A DNA stretch of 8,178 bases from Actinomycetota bacterium. GTDB lineage: Bacteria > Actinomycetota > Acidimicrobiia > Acidimicrobiales > JACDEA01. This document shows, piece after piece, positions 1-7,563 of this stretch; within the stretch, counting starts at the first letter, position 1, and every line of letters begins with the position of its first letter. The notes below the pieces were generated by a model that was not told the DNA's origin, ran no database searches, and saw only the letters and a program-made list of their open reading frames with translations. The stretch covers positions 1 through 8,178 of the forward strand of contig JACDEA010000080.1 of the NCBI GenBank assembly GCA_013816725.1, in the 5' to 3' direction. A program made the translations under genes and the position numbers.

Positions 1-478
1 CCCACCGCCGGTCCCGTTCCTCCAACAGGCGAACGGCCGTGACAGTGACGTCGCGGCGGTACGCGCCGAGCACGTGGGGCGCGGCGGCGATCACCTCGGG
101 ATCGATCCCGTCGGCCACCGTCACGTGCGGCACATAGGGCCAGCTGAGGTCGCGTGCGAGCGGCGGCTGGAAGACGCCGCCGCGTAGGCGATGGACCGCG
201 GCGACGTCGCCGCCCCCCGCGAGATAGGCGACAGGGTTGTCCGGGAGAAAGGTCTCGATCGGCCCCAGTTCGACCGCGAATGGCCTTACCGAGTGGGCGG
301 CGGTCCGGACCACGGCCATCGCCTGGCCGACGTCGCGGACGTTGACCGGCGGCACCAGCGTGAGATGCGGCGCGATCTTCCCGAGGTCGGGCTCGCCCAG
401 CGCCCTCCGAAGCCCGTCGATCTCTGCGGTCGTTTCGGCATCGAAGAGCACAGCGACGCCCAGACGGGCTCTGCTCAT
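1..478 (-). CDS. 2'-5' RNA ligase-like (2H phosphoesterase, LigT superfamily), 3' end cut by window edge
   Basis: An open frame starts at ATG 478-476 and runs to the window edge without a stop, giving 159 visible residues. It contains two HxTx motifs, H38-L-T-L41 (inside APHLTLVPP) and H118-V-T-V121 (inside YVPHVTVADG), 80 residues apart. This is the defining pair of catalytic histidine motifs of the 2H phosphoesterase fold. Family members act on 2'-5' RNA linkages or cyclic phosphodiesters; the true substrate here cannot be read from sequence. The start lies 20 nt after the atpC stop, and the upstream GAGCGG is a weak ribosome binding site; no other start codon fits the gap. The last visible residues (TAVRLLEERDRRW) look like the final strand, so probably only a short C-terminal piece is missing. 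It may be cotranscribed with the atp genes, but no functional link to ATP synthase is known to me. Confidence 0.85.
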   Translation of the reverse strand, partial: MSRARLGVAVLFDAETTAEIDGLRRALGEPDLGKIAPHLTLVPPVNVRDVGQAMAVVRTAAHSVRPFAVELGPIETFLPDNPVAYLAGGGDVAAVHRLRGGVFQPPLARDLSWPYVPHVTVADGIDPEVIAAAPHVLGAYRRDVTVTAVRLLEERDRRW

Positions 479-498
479 CCGCTCTCGGCCGCTCGGGC

Positions 499-879
499 CT
501 AGCCGTTCACAACTTCGAGGCGCACATGAGCCCGCCGCAATGCGGCGTCGCACTCGGCGTCGTGCTCTCCCCGCATCTGCTCCTCGGCCCGGCGCTGGGC
601 TTCGCGGGCCCGCTCTACGTCGACTTGGCTGGCCAGCTCGGCCACGTCGCTGAGGATGATCACCCGGTTGTCGCGCACCTCGACGAAACCGCCGTGAACA
701 GCGGCGCGCTCCTCCGACTGCCCGCTGCCGATGATGCGGACCACGCCGATGTCGACCGCGCCCAGGAACGGCGCGTGGTTCTCGAGGAACGCGATGTCGC
801 CGCCGGCGGCGCGCAGGATCACCATCTCGGCTTCACCCGAGAACAGGATCCGTTCCGGCGACACCAGTTCGACCTGCAT
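499..879 (-). CDS. atpC: F1 ATP synthase subunit epsilon
   Basis: This 126-residue protein belongs to the central stalk and couples gamma rotation to the c-ring; it can also inhibit ATP hydrolysis. The N-terminal beta-sandwich domain (about 1-84) starts MQVELVSPERILFSGEAEMV and includes the family block around FLENHAPFLGAV (31-42). A C-terminal helical hairpin (about 86-125) is complete and ends VVNG. At the start of the hairpin V86-D87-V-E-R90-A91 resembles the [IL]DxxRA ATP-binding motif known from Bacillus epsilon, with arginines further on (R115, R116, R120), so nucleotide sensing is possible but inferred. The ATG shares one base with the atpD stop (TGATG), indicating translational coupling. 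It is the last atp gene. No convincing terminator follows before the next gene 20 nt away. Confidence 0.97.
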   Translation of the reverse strand: MQVELVSPERILFSGEAEMVILRAAGGDIAFLENHAPFLGAVDIGVVRIIGSGQSEERAAVHGGFVEVRDNRVIILSDVAELASQVDVERAREAQRRAEEQMRGEHDAECDAALRRAHVRLEVVNG

Positions 880-2321
880 CAGGCCTCGGAGAGCTTCTTG
901 GCCTTGGCCATGAGGTCGTCGATGCCGCCGACGGCGACGAAGGCCTGCTCGGACACGTCGTCGAACTCGCCGTCGACGATCTTCTCGAACGCCTCCACCG
1001 TCTCATCGGCCGGCACGTTGGTCCCGGGGATGCCGGTGAAGGGCTCGCCGGCGTACATGGGCTGACCCAGGAACTTCTCCACCTTGCGGGCCCGGTTGAC
1101 GAGGACCTTGTCCTCCTCGGTCAGCTCGTCGATGCCGAGGATGGCGATGATGTCCTGAAGCTCCTTGTAGCGCTGGAGGGCCTGGATGACGCGGCGGGCG
1201 ACGTCGTAGTGGCGCTCCCCCACCACCGCGGGCTGGAGGATGTTCGACGTCGACGCCAGTGGGTCCACTGCCGGGAAGATGCCCTTGGCGAACACGCCCC
1301 GGTCGAGGTTCGTCGTCGCGTCGAAGTGGGTGAACGCGGTGAACGGCGCCGGGTCGGTGTAGTCGTCGGCCGGCACGTACACCGCCTGGAGCGACGTGAT
1401 CGAGCGGCCTCGCACCGACGTGATGCGCTCCTGTAGCTCGCCCATCTCGTCGGCCAGCGTGGGCTGGTAGCCGACGGCCGACGGCATGCGGCCGAGCAGC
1501 GTCGACACCTCAGAGCCCGCTTGAGTGAACCGGAAGATGTTGTCGATGAAGAGCAGCACGTCCTGGTTCTGCACGTCGCGGAAGTACTCGGCCATCGTGA
1601 GCGCGGCCAAGGCGACGCGCAGCCGGACCCCGGGGGGCTCGTCCATCTGGCCGTAGACGAGCGCGGTATTGGCGAGAACGCCGGACTCGGCCATCTCCAG
1701 CCAGAGGTCGTTGCCCTCGCGGGTGCGCTCGCCCACACCGGCGAACACCGACACGCCGCCGTGCTGCTTGGCGACCCGGATGATCATCTCCTGGATCATC
1801 ACGGTCTTGCCCACGCCGGCCCCGCCGAAAAGGCCGATCTTGCCGCCCTGCCTGTAGGGCTCGAGCAGGTCGACGACCTTGAGGCCGGTCTCGAACATCT
1901 TGGTCTCGGGGTCGAGGTCGGCGAAGGCCGGCGCGTGACGGTGGATCTCCCAGTGCTCCTCGATGCCCTCCACCGGCTCGCCGCGCGTGTCGAGCGGCTC
2001 ACCGATGACGTTGAACACGTGGCCGAGTGTCGCCTTGCCCACCGGCACGGTGATGCCCCGCCCGAGGTTCGTCACCGGCGCGCCGCGCTTGAGACCATCG
2101 GTCGGCTTCATGCAGATCGCTCGGACGCGGCTGTCGCCGATGTGCTGGGCCACTTCGGCGACGATCGTCGTGGTCTCGCCCTCGACCTCGGTCTGGAACT
2201 CGAGCGCGCCTTGCAGCTCGGGAAGCGCGTCGGGCGGGAACTCGACGTCGACCACGGGTCCGACGATGGCGACGATGCGCCCGTTCTTCAGTTCGGTGTG
2301 TGCGGTCTCGGTGACTGTCAT
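879..2321 (-). CDS. atpD: F1 ATP synthase catalytic subunit beta
   Basis: This 480-residue protein forms the catalytic sites of F1, making ATP from ADP and phosphate. Visible in order: an N-terminal beta-barrel (about 12-90), the Walker A motif GGAGVGKT at 166-173, the GERTREGNDL block at 197-206 with the catalytic Glu198 and Arg199, the Walker B strand LLFIDNIFRF with Asp260, the FTQAGSEVSTLLGRMPSAVG block from 265, and the C-terminal lever motif at 398-405. That last motif reads DELTEEDK where most beta subunits have DELSEED, a conservative change. The start ATG at 2321-2319 overlaps the atpG stop as ATGA. AGGGAG lies 10-11 nt upstream, inside atpG, as the ribosome binding site. Length and motifs are normal for the family, and nothing suggests loss of activity. 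Confidence 0.99.
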   Translation of the reverse strand: MTVTETAHTELKNGRIVAIVGPVVDVEFPPDALPELQGALEFQTEVEGETTTIVAEVAQHIGDSRVRAICMKPTDGLKRGAPVTNLGRGITVPVGKATLGHVFNVIGEPLDTRGEPVEGIEEHWEIHRHAPAFADLDPETKMFETGLKVVDLLEPYRQGGKIGLFGGAGVGKTVMIQEMIIRVAKQHGGVSVFAGVGERTREGNDLWLEMAESGVLANTALVYGQMDEPPGVRLRVALAALTMAEYFRDVQNQDVLLFIDNIFRFTQAGSEVSTLLGRMPSAVGYQPTLADEMGELQERITSVRGRSITSLQAVYVPADDYTDPAPFTAFTHFDATTNLDRGVFAKGIFPAVDPLASTSNILQPAVVGERHYDVARRVIQALQRYKELQDIIAILGIDELTEEDKVLVNRARKVEKFLGQPMYAGEPFTGIPGTNVPADETVEAFEKIVDGEFDDVSEQAFVAVGGIDDLMAKAKKLSEA

Positions 2322-3289
2322 CGGTCAACAACTCCCTGGTGGCTGGGCAAGAGATCTGCGGCAAACGTGCGGTCGATCAGAAGGTCCTCGCCGCCGGAGC
2401 GAGCCTTCGCGAGGGCCTCGGCGCCGCCGACGATCTCGGAGATCTCGGTGGTGATGGCTTCCTGGCGGGCCCGGTTCATCGAACGCTGGAGGACGGTGAT
2501 CAGTTCCTCGGCGTTGTCGGTGGCCGACTTCATCGCCCGCTGGCGAGCGGCGTGCTCCGACGCCGACGCGTCGAGCATGGCGGCGAAGAGCCGGGCCTCG
2601 GCGTAACGGGGCAGCAGCTTGTCGAGAATGGCGTCGGGTTCCGGCTCGAACTCGTAGTCGGACTCGGGTCCGTCGGTTCGGTTCTCCTCGGTAATGGCGG
2701 CCGCTTCTATGGGCACGAAGCGCCGGACGCGCACGTGCTGCGTTCCGAGTGACAGGAACTGCGTGTAAGCCAGTTCGACGAGGTCGACGTCACCTTCGGC
2801 GAACCGGCGCATCACCTCGTCGGCCACCTGACGGGCGTCCTCGTAACGGGGCTGGTCGGTCATGCCGGTGAAGACGGCATCGACCCGGTAGCCCCGGAAG
2901 CGGAAGTAGTCGGCCGCCTTCTTGCCGACCAGCATCAACGAGTAGTCGCGCCCTTGAGCCTGGTGCTCCTTCAGCGACCGCTCGGCGGCGCGGATGACCG
3001 TGGAGTTGTACCCGCCGGCCAGCCCGCGGTCCGCGGCGATCACAACGAAGCCGACCTTGTTGATCGTGTCGCGCTCGGACAGCAGGGCGTGGCTCTTACC
3101 GGCGCCTCCGCGCGCCAGGTTGCGGATCACTTCGGTGATCTGCTCGCTGTACGGCCGGGCGGCGGCGACCCGCTGCTGCGCTTTGACGATCCGCGACGCG
3201 CTGATCAACTCCATGGCACGCGTGATCTTCTTCGTCGACTCGACGCTCTTGATGCGCCGCCGAAGCACGCGCTCCTTGCCGCCCGCCAT
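2318..3289 (-). CDS. atpG: F1 ATP synthase subunit gamma
   Basis: This 323-residue protein is the rotating central shaft inside the alpha3beta3 ring. The N-terminal coiled-coil strand carries the conserved segment RRRIKSVESTKKITRAMELI (11-30). The Rossmann-like middle has DRGLAGGYN (87-95), and the C-terminal helix ends in the conserved ARQEAITTEISEIVGGA (274-290). Most gamma subunits stop within a few residues of that point; this one runs on to residue 323 with a tail that contains EDLLIDRTF and ends HQGVVDR. The tail reads directly into the ATGA overlap with atpD, so it is probably genuinely translated and not a lost stop. The ATG at 3289-3287 follows the atpA stop by 3 nt, and AGGA near the atpA end serves as the ribosome binding site. 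The extra loop known from mycobacterial gamma was not obvious. Confidence 0.97.
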   Translation of the reverse strand: MAGGKERVLRRRIKSVESTKKITRAMELISASRIVKAQQRVAAARPYSEQITEVIRNLARGGAGKSHALLSERDTINKVGFVVIAADRGLAGGYNSTVIRAAERSLKEHQAQGRDYSLMLVGKKAADYFRFRGYRVDAVFTGMTDQPRYEDARQVADEVMRRFAEGDVDLVELAYTQFLSLGTQHVRVRRFVPIEAAAITEENRTDGPESDYEFEPEPDAILDKLLPRYAEARLFAAMLDASASEHAARQRAMKSATDNAEELITVLQRSMNRARQEAITTEISEIVGGAEALAKARSGGEDLLIDRTFAADLLPSHQGVVDR

Positions 3290-3292
3290 CGG

Positions 3293-4839
<1,547 letters not shown>

Positions 4840-4840
<1 letters not shown>

Positions 4841-5370
4841 CAGAGTTGTTCCTTGAGTTGTTCAAGACGGCGACGGACGCTGCCGTCGATGACTGTGTCG
4901 CCGACCTGGGCCACGATGCCGCCGAGGATGGACGGGTCGACAACGACCTTGAGCGACACCTTCTTACCGGTGTGCTTCGACAACGCCGACGCCAGCCGCT
5001 CGCGCTGGTCATCGTCGAGCGGCACCGCGGAGCGGACCTCGGCCACTTCCTCGCTGCGCGACTCGGCCGCCTTCTCGACCAAGCGGTCGATGATCTTGGC
5101 CAGGTCCCGCGCCCGACCGGCGGCGATGACGAAACCGACCAACGCGGTGGTCGTGGCCGACGCCCGGCCGCCGAGAAGGTCTTCCACGATGCCTTGCCGG
5201 CGCTCGATCGGGATGGCCTGATCGGTGAGCGCGTCGCGCAGCGCGTCGTTGGTTTCGATGGTGCGGGCCACCGAGAACAGCTCGTCTTCGACCCGGCCCA
5301 GCGAGCCCTCGGCCCGCGCCACTTCGAAGAGCGCGTCGGCGTAGGCGCTGATGCGATCGGACCCGCTCAT
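4840..5370 (-). CDS. atpH: F1 ATP synthase subunit delta
   Basis: This 176-residue delta (OSCP family) subunit links the top of alpha3beta3 to the b stalk. The N-terminal helical bundle (about 5-105) starts with RISAYADALFEVA. The C-terminal beta/alpha domain contains the family signature VDPSILGGIVAQVGDTVIDG (144-163) followed by S-V-R-R-R-L-E-Q-L. The length is that of a free-standing delta; it is not fused to b as in mycobacteria. The chosen start, ATG 5370-5368, has GGAGG with a 6-7 nt spacer. An alternative frame starting at 5386 is a shadow. The start also overlaps, as ATGA, the stop of a 9-codon open frame that begins at the atpF stop. The atpA start overlaps its own stop by one base. 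Confidence 0.97.
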
Positions 5371-5396
5371 TGCTCGCCTCCGGCAAGACCGACCAT
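5367..5396 (-). other. 9-codon open frame bridging atpF and atpH (possible coupling leader)
   Basis: An ATG at 5396-5394 overlaps the atpF stop (TGATG). It opens a frame encoding MVGLAGGEQ, whose TGA stop overlaps the atpH start as ATGA. The atpH Shine-Dalgarno GGAGG lies inside this frame. A ribosome finishing atpF could reinitiate here and be delivered exactly to the atpH start. There is no separate ribosome binding site of note beyond the end of atpF. The peptide has no recognisable function, and the arrangement could be chance. Confidence 0.3.
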
Positions 5397-6043
5397 CAGG
5401 AGCGCTCCAGCTCCGCGATGTAGCCGTCGATCAACGCGCGATTCGTGTCGCGGTCGAGCGAGCGGCCTACGACCTTCTCGGTCAGCTCGATGGTGAGGTC
5501 CCGCACCTGGGTCTGCAGGTCGGCCATGGCTCGCTGCTGAGCGGCGCCGATGTCCTCCTGCGTGCGCTGGCGTAGGTCCTGGGCTTCCTGCTCGGCCCGG
5601 GCGACGAGGTCGCGCCGGAGTTGGTCGGCCGTCTGACGCGCCTCTTCGATGATCCGGTTGGACTCACTGCGGGCATCGGCCAGCTGGCGCTGGTACTCGT
5701 CGAGGATGCTCTGGGCCTCGTTCTTGGCCCGGTCGGCGTCGTCAAGCGTCTCGCGAATGCGGTTCGCTCTCGTCTCCATCGAGGTCTTGATGGCCGGGTA
5801 GGCGAACTTGGCCAGCGCGCCGAAAACGACGAGGAACGAGAGTGCACCCCAGATCAGCTCGTTCTTGGCCGGCGTGATGAGGCTCGGCGCCTTCTGGCAG
5901 TCGTCGATGGCGCCGCCCCCCTCGAGCTTGCGGATGCACTGCTCCTGCGCCTCGCCCGCGGGCTTGGCCGATGCGGCGTGCGCGGAAACCACCACGAACC
6001 CGACGGCGACGATCGTCGCGGCGAGCAGTCGGCATGTCTTCAT
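5396..6043 (-). CDS. atpF: Fo ATP synthase subunit b with N-terminal signal peptide
   Basis: This 215-residue protein is the peripheral stalk subunit that holds F1 against the rotor. Unusually it opens with what looks like a type I signal peptide: K2 and R5, a hydrophobic core at 6-20, then AHAASA with a likely cut after A26 (or A23). A polar exterior tail (27-60) with two cysteines, C36 and C49, comes next. The usual single membrane helix follows at about 62-82 (around LIWGALSFLVVFGALAKF), then a long charged coiled coil from about 87 to 190 rich in A, E, Q and R, and the delta-contacting end ELTEKVVGRSLD. The typical b subunit is about 155-170 residues and begins at the membrane helix. ATG 6043-6041 has GGGAGGAG overlapping the atpE stop, 12 nt away. 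This is b and not delta or a fusion, because a full delta gene follows. Confidence 0.95.
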   Translation of the reverse strand: MKTCRLLAATIVAVGFVVVSAHAASAKPAGEAQEQCIRKLEGGGAIDDCQKAPSLITPAKNELIWGALSFLVVFGALAKFAYPAIKTSMETRANRIRETLDDADRAKNEAQSILDEYQRQLADARSESNRIIEEARQTADQLRRDLVARAEQEAQDLRQRTQEDIGAAQQRAMADLQTQVRDLTIELTEKVVGRSLDRDTNRALIDGYIAELERS

Positions 6044-6055
6044 GACGACTCCTCC

Positions 6056-6334
6056 CTAACCGGAGATGATGAACGCGAGGACGAAACCGAAGAGCGCGAG
6101 CGCCTCGGTGAAGGCGATGCCCAGGAACATCGTCGTGCGGACCATGCCCGCGGCCTCGGGCTGGCGAGCCATCGCGGTGATGGCGTTGCCCACCACGATG
6201 CCGATGCCGATACCGGGGCCGATGGCGGCGCCGCCGTAGACGATCCCGCGCCCGACCGCCGTGAGCCCCTTCAGCAGCTCACCGGAGTCCTGCGTGGCAA
6301 AGAAATGCAGCGGAGCCAGCAGATGCAACAGCAC
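6056..6334 (-). CDS. atpE: Fo ATP synthase subunit c (rotor ring proteolipid)
   Basis: This 92-residue hairpin protein forms the ion-carrying ring. Helix 1 (about 20-50) has the glycine-rich motif AAIGPGIGIG (36-45), the polar loop is R57-Q58-P59, and helix 2 carries the ion-binding glutamate E77 in AFTEALALFGF. The residue after E77 is alanine and helix 1 lacks the glutamine typical of sodium-binding rings, so proton specificity is inferred. An N-terminal stretch of about 17 residues (MLLHLLAPLHFFATQDS) precedes helix 1 and is longer than in many c subunits. The start is GTG 6334-6332, supported by AAGGAG with an 8-nt spacer. It is preceded by the longest gap inside the atp genes, an A-rich leader with direct repeats, consistent with separately boosted synthesis. 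It ends TAG, 12 nt before atpF. Confidence 0.97.
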   Translation of the reverse strand: MLLHLLAPLHFFATQDSGELLKGLTAVGRGIVYGGAAIGPGIGIGIVVGNAITAMARQPEAAGMVRTTMFLGIAFTEALALFGFVLAFIISG

Positions 6335-6342
6335 TGTTCTCT

Positions 6343-6348
6343 CTCCTT
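6343..6348 (-). promoter_or_regulatory. atpE ribosome binding site
   Basis: AAGGAG lies 8 nt before the GTG at 6334 in an A/G-rich, structure-poor context (AAAATAAGGAGAGAGAACA). It decides the GTG start over downstream leucine codons. With the repeats just upstream, it may act as a high-efficiency initiation region for the multicopy c subunit. Confidence 0.75.
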
Positions 6349-6384
6349 ATTTTCGGAACTACTTGGCGATTTTTGGAACGACTT
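6349..6384 (-). repeat. Two imperfect direct repeats in the atpE leader
   Basis: On the minus strand AAGTCGTTCCAAAAAT (6384-6369) is followed after CGCC by AAGTAGTTCCGAAAAT (6364-6349), a 14 of 16 match with a 20-nt period. The first copy starts within the atpB stop codon and the second ends directly before the atpE ribosome binding site. The stretch is A-rich in an otherwise GC-rich operon. It could be a translational enhancer, a protein or sRNA site, or a small duplication without function. Confidence 0.7.
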
Positions 6385-7141
6385 AGTGTTCGGGATGCAT
6401 GGCCCGGCCGATATAGACGGCCGAGAGGATCGTGAATATGTAGGCCTGGAGGAACGCCACCAGCAGCTCGAAGCCGGTGAGGGCGACCAGCAGCGCGAAC
6501 GGGAGCACGAAGCCGACCTTCGTCGCCTCCCACAAGGCCGTCGTGAGGACGGCGAACGTCACCAGGATGAGGTGGCCGGCGAGCAGGTTGGCGAAAAGTC
6601 GCAGCGACAGCGAGAACGGCTGAATCAGGAACACCGTGAAGAACTCGATCGGTGTCAGGAGCACGTACATGGCCTTGGGTACGCCGGGCATGAACATCAC
6701 ACCCCGGAGGTACTTCAGGGGTCCCTGCTTAACGATGGCCACGACGTTGTAGATGAGGTAGGTCATGACCGCCATGAACAGCGGCGTGGCGTACCGAGCC
6801 ATCGCCGGCATCTGGATGCCGGGGACGAGGCCGATCAGGTTGGCCGTGAGGATGAACGTGAACAGGGTGAGCAGGTATGGCGTGTAGCGGAGCCCGTCCG
6901 GCCCCATCGTCTGCATGATGATCCCGTCCTGCACGAACTCGATGGCCGCTTCGGCCACGTTCTGCGCGCCGGTCGGCACGAGCGCCCGGCGGCGGCCGGC
7001 GATCATGAAGAACGCGATCACCAGGACCGCGGTGAGGAACATCTCGAGGACGACCTTGTTGATGGCCAACGCGCCACTGCCCCAAATCGCGGGCCACTCG
7101 ACGAGGTGGCTGACGGGCGGAAAGTCGAGTCCGAACAGCAC
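6383..7141 (-). CDS. atpB: Fo ATP synthase subunit a
   Basis: This 252-residue integral membrane stator subunit forms the proton half-channels beside the c-ring. Hydrophobic helices lie at about 28-49, 87-107, 118-137, 158-178, 181-202 and 208-243. The essential arginine is R181 in SLRLFANLLAGH. H190 and E225 occupy the positions that are Glu219 and His245 in E. coli, a known exchanged pair, and Q234 in LQAYIFTIL matches E. coli Gln252. The C-terminus ends AMHPEH. The frame is open upstream to 7270, but that part overlaps atpI in another frame and looks non-membrane and arginine-rich. The GTG at 7141-7139 has a near-perfect AAAGGAGG with a 9-nt spacer and sits 2 nt after the atpI stop, so it is the chosen start. 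Confidence 0.96.
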   Translation of the reverse strand: MLFGLDFPPVSHLVEWPAIWGSGALAINKVVLEMFLTAVLVIAFFMIAGRRRALVPTGAQNVAEAAIEFVQDGIIMQTMGPDGLRYTPYLLTLFTFILTANLIGLVPGIQMPAMARYATPLFMAVMTYLIYNVVAIVKQGPLKYLRGVMFMPGVPKAMYVLLTPIEFFTVFLIQPFSLSLRLFANLLAGHLILVTFAVLTTALWEATKVGFVLPFALLVALTGFELLVAFLQAYIFTILSAVYIGRAMHPEH

Positions 7142-7143
7142 GA

Positions 7144-7563
7144 CTACGCCCCTCCTTTCGGCTTGAGCGCGGGGAACGCGAATGAGATCGACAGGTACCT
7201 GGTCTCCCAGACGAGGAGGCCGATGTGCGTGATTACGACGGTGAGGCCGAGCGGCGCCCGGCTGATCCACCCGGCGTCGTTGACCACGGCGATAGCTACG
7301 GCGACGAGGATCATGCGGGCGAGGAAGCCGCCGAGGACGGCGCCCATCATGGCGTTGGCCGACATCTTGGCGGCCCGGGTCATGATCGCCGCCGACAACG
7401 CGAAGTTCAGCAGCACGATGCCGAGCGCGTAAAGCGCCGACCAGGCGCCTCGCGTGCCCCAGATGAGCGCGGCGATCACGACGAGAGCGGGCGCGATCAT
7501 CGCGGCGCGACGCGCCATGTCGCCGACGATCTGGCGCTCGACGGGCGGTGTCACCGTCGCCAC
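7144..7563 (-). CDS. atpI: AtpI-like small membrane protein (ATP synthase I chain family)
   Basis: This 139-residue protein has four predicted membrane helices (about 20-36, 41-61, 73-93 and 103-121) and a short lysine-bearing C-terminus, LKPKGGA. That topology and the place directly upstream of atpB match the poorly conserved AtpI family. AtpI homologues help assemble the c-ring and in alkaliphilic Bacillus have been linked, with AtpZ, to magnesium supply; neither role can be seen in the sequence. GTG 7563 (MATVTPPVERQ) is preferred. A second GTG at 7554 overlaps the atpZ stop as GTGA and is almost as likely, with a weak GGGGAAA upstream of both. A longer frame to 7698 overlaps atpZ and is arginine-rich out-of-frame reading. 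The identification rests on position and topology more than on motifs. Confidence 0.82.
   Translation of the reverse strand: MATVTPPVERQIVGDMARRAAMIAPALVVIAALIWGTRGAWSALYALGIVLLNFALSAAIMTRAAKMSANAMMGAVLGGFLARMILVAVAIAVVNDAGWISRAPLGLTVVITHIGLLVWETRYLSISFAFPALKPKGGA
7151..7158 (-). promoter_or_regulatory. atpB ribosome binding site
   Basis: AAAGGAGG, close to a full anti-16S complement, lies 9 nt before the GTG at 7141, inside the last codons of atpI (KPKGGA). It fixes the atpB start and rejects the longer upstream reading. Confidence 0.8.

Noticed and set aside
531..548. GCCGC/GCGGC inverted repeat near the end of atpC as a terminator
   Set aside because: A 5-bp stem with a 3-nt loop, inside coding sequence and without a U-tract. 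Such repeats are expected by chance at this GC content.
1521..2606. Plus-strand open frame of 361 codons antisense to atpD and atpG
   Set aside because: Complement shadow of beta and gamma. Low-complexity composition and no supporting ribosome binding site.
7142..7270. Longer N-terminus for subunit a starting at 7270
   Set aside because: The extra 43 residues are Arg/Pro/His-rich, overlap atpI out of frame, and the GTG at 7141 has an excellent ribosome binding site.
5621..7432. Plus-strand open frame of 603 codons antisense to atpF, atpE, atpB and part of atpI
   Set aside because: The composition is dominated by Arg, Asp, Glu, His and Gln, as expected from the complement of hydrophobic membrane-protein codons. 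No motif is visible and it spans several unrelated genes.
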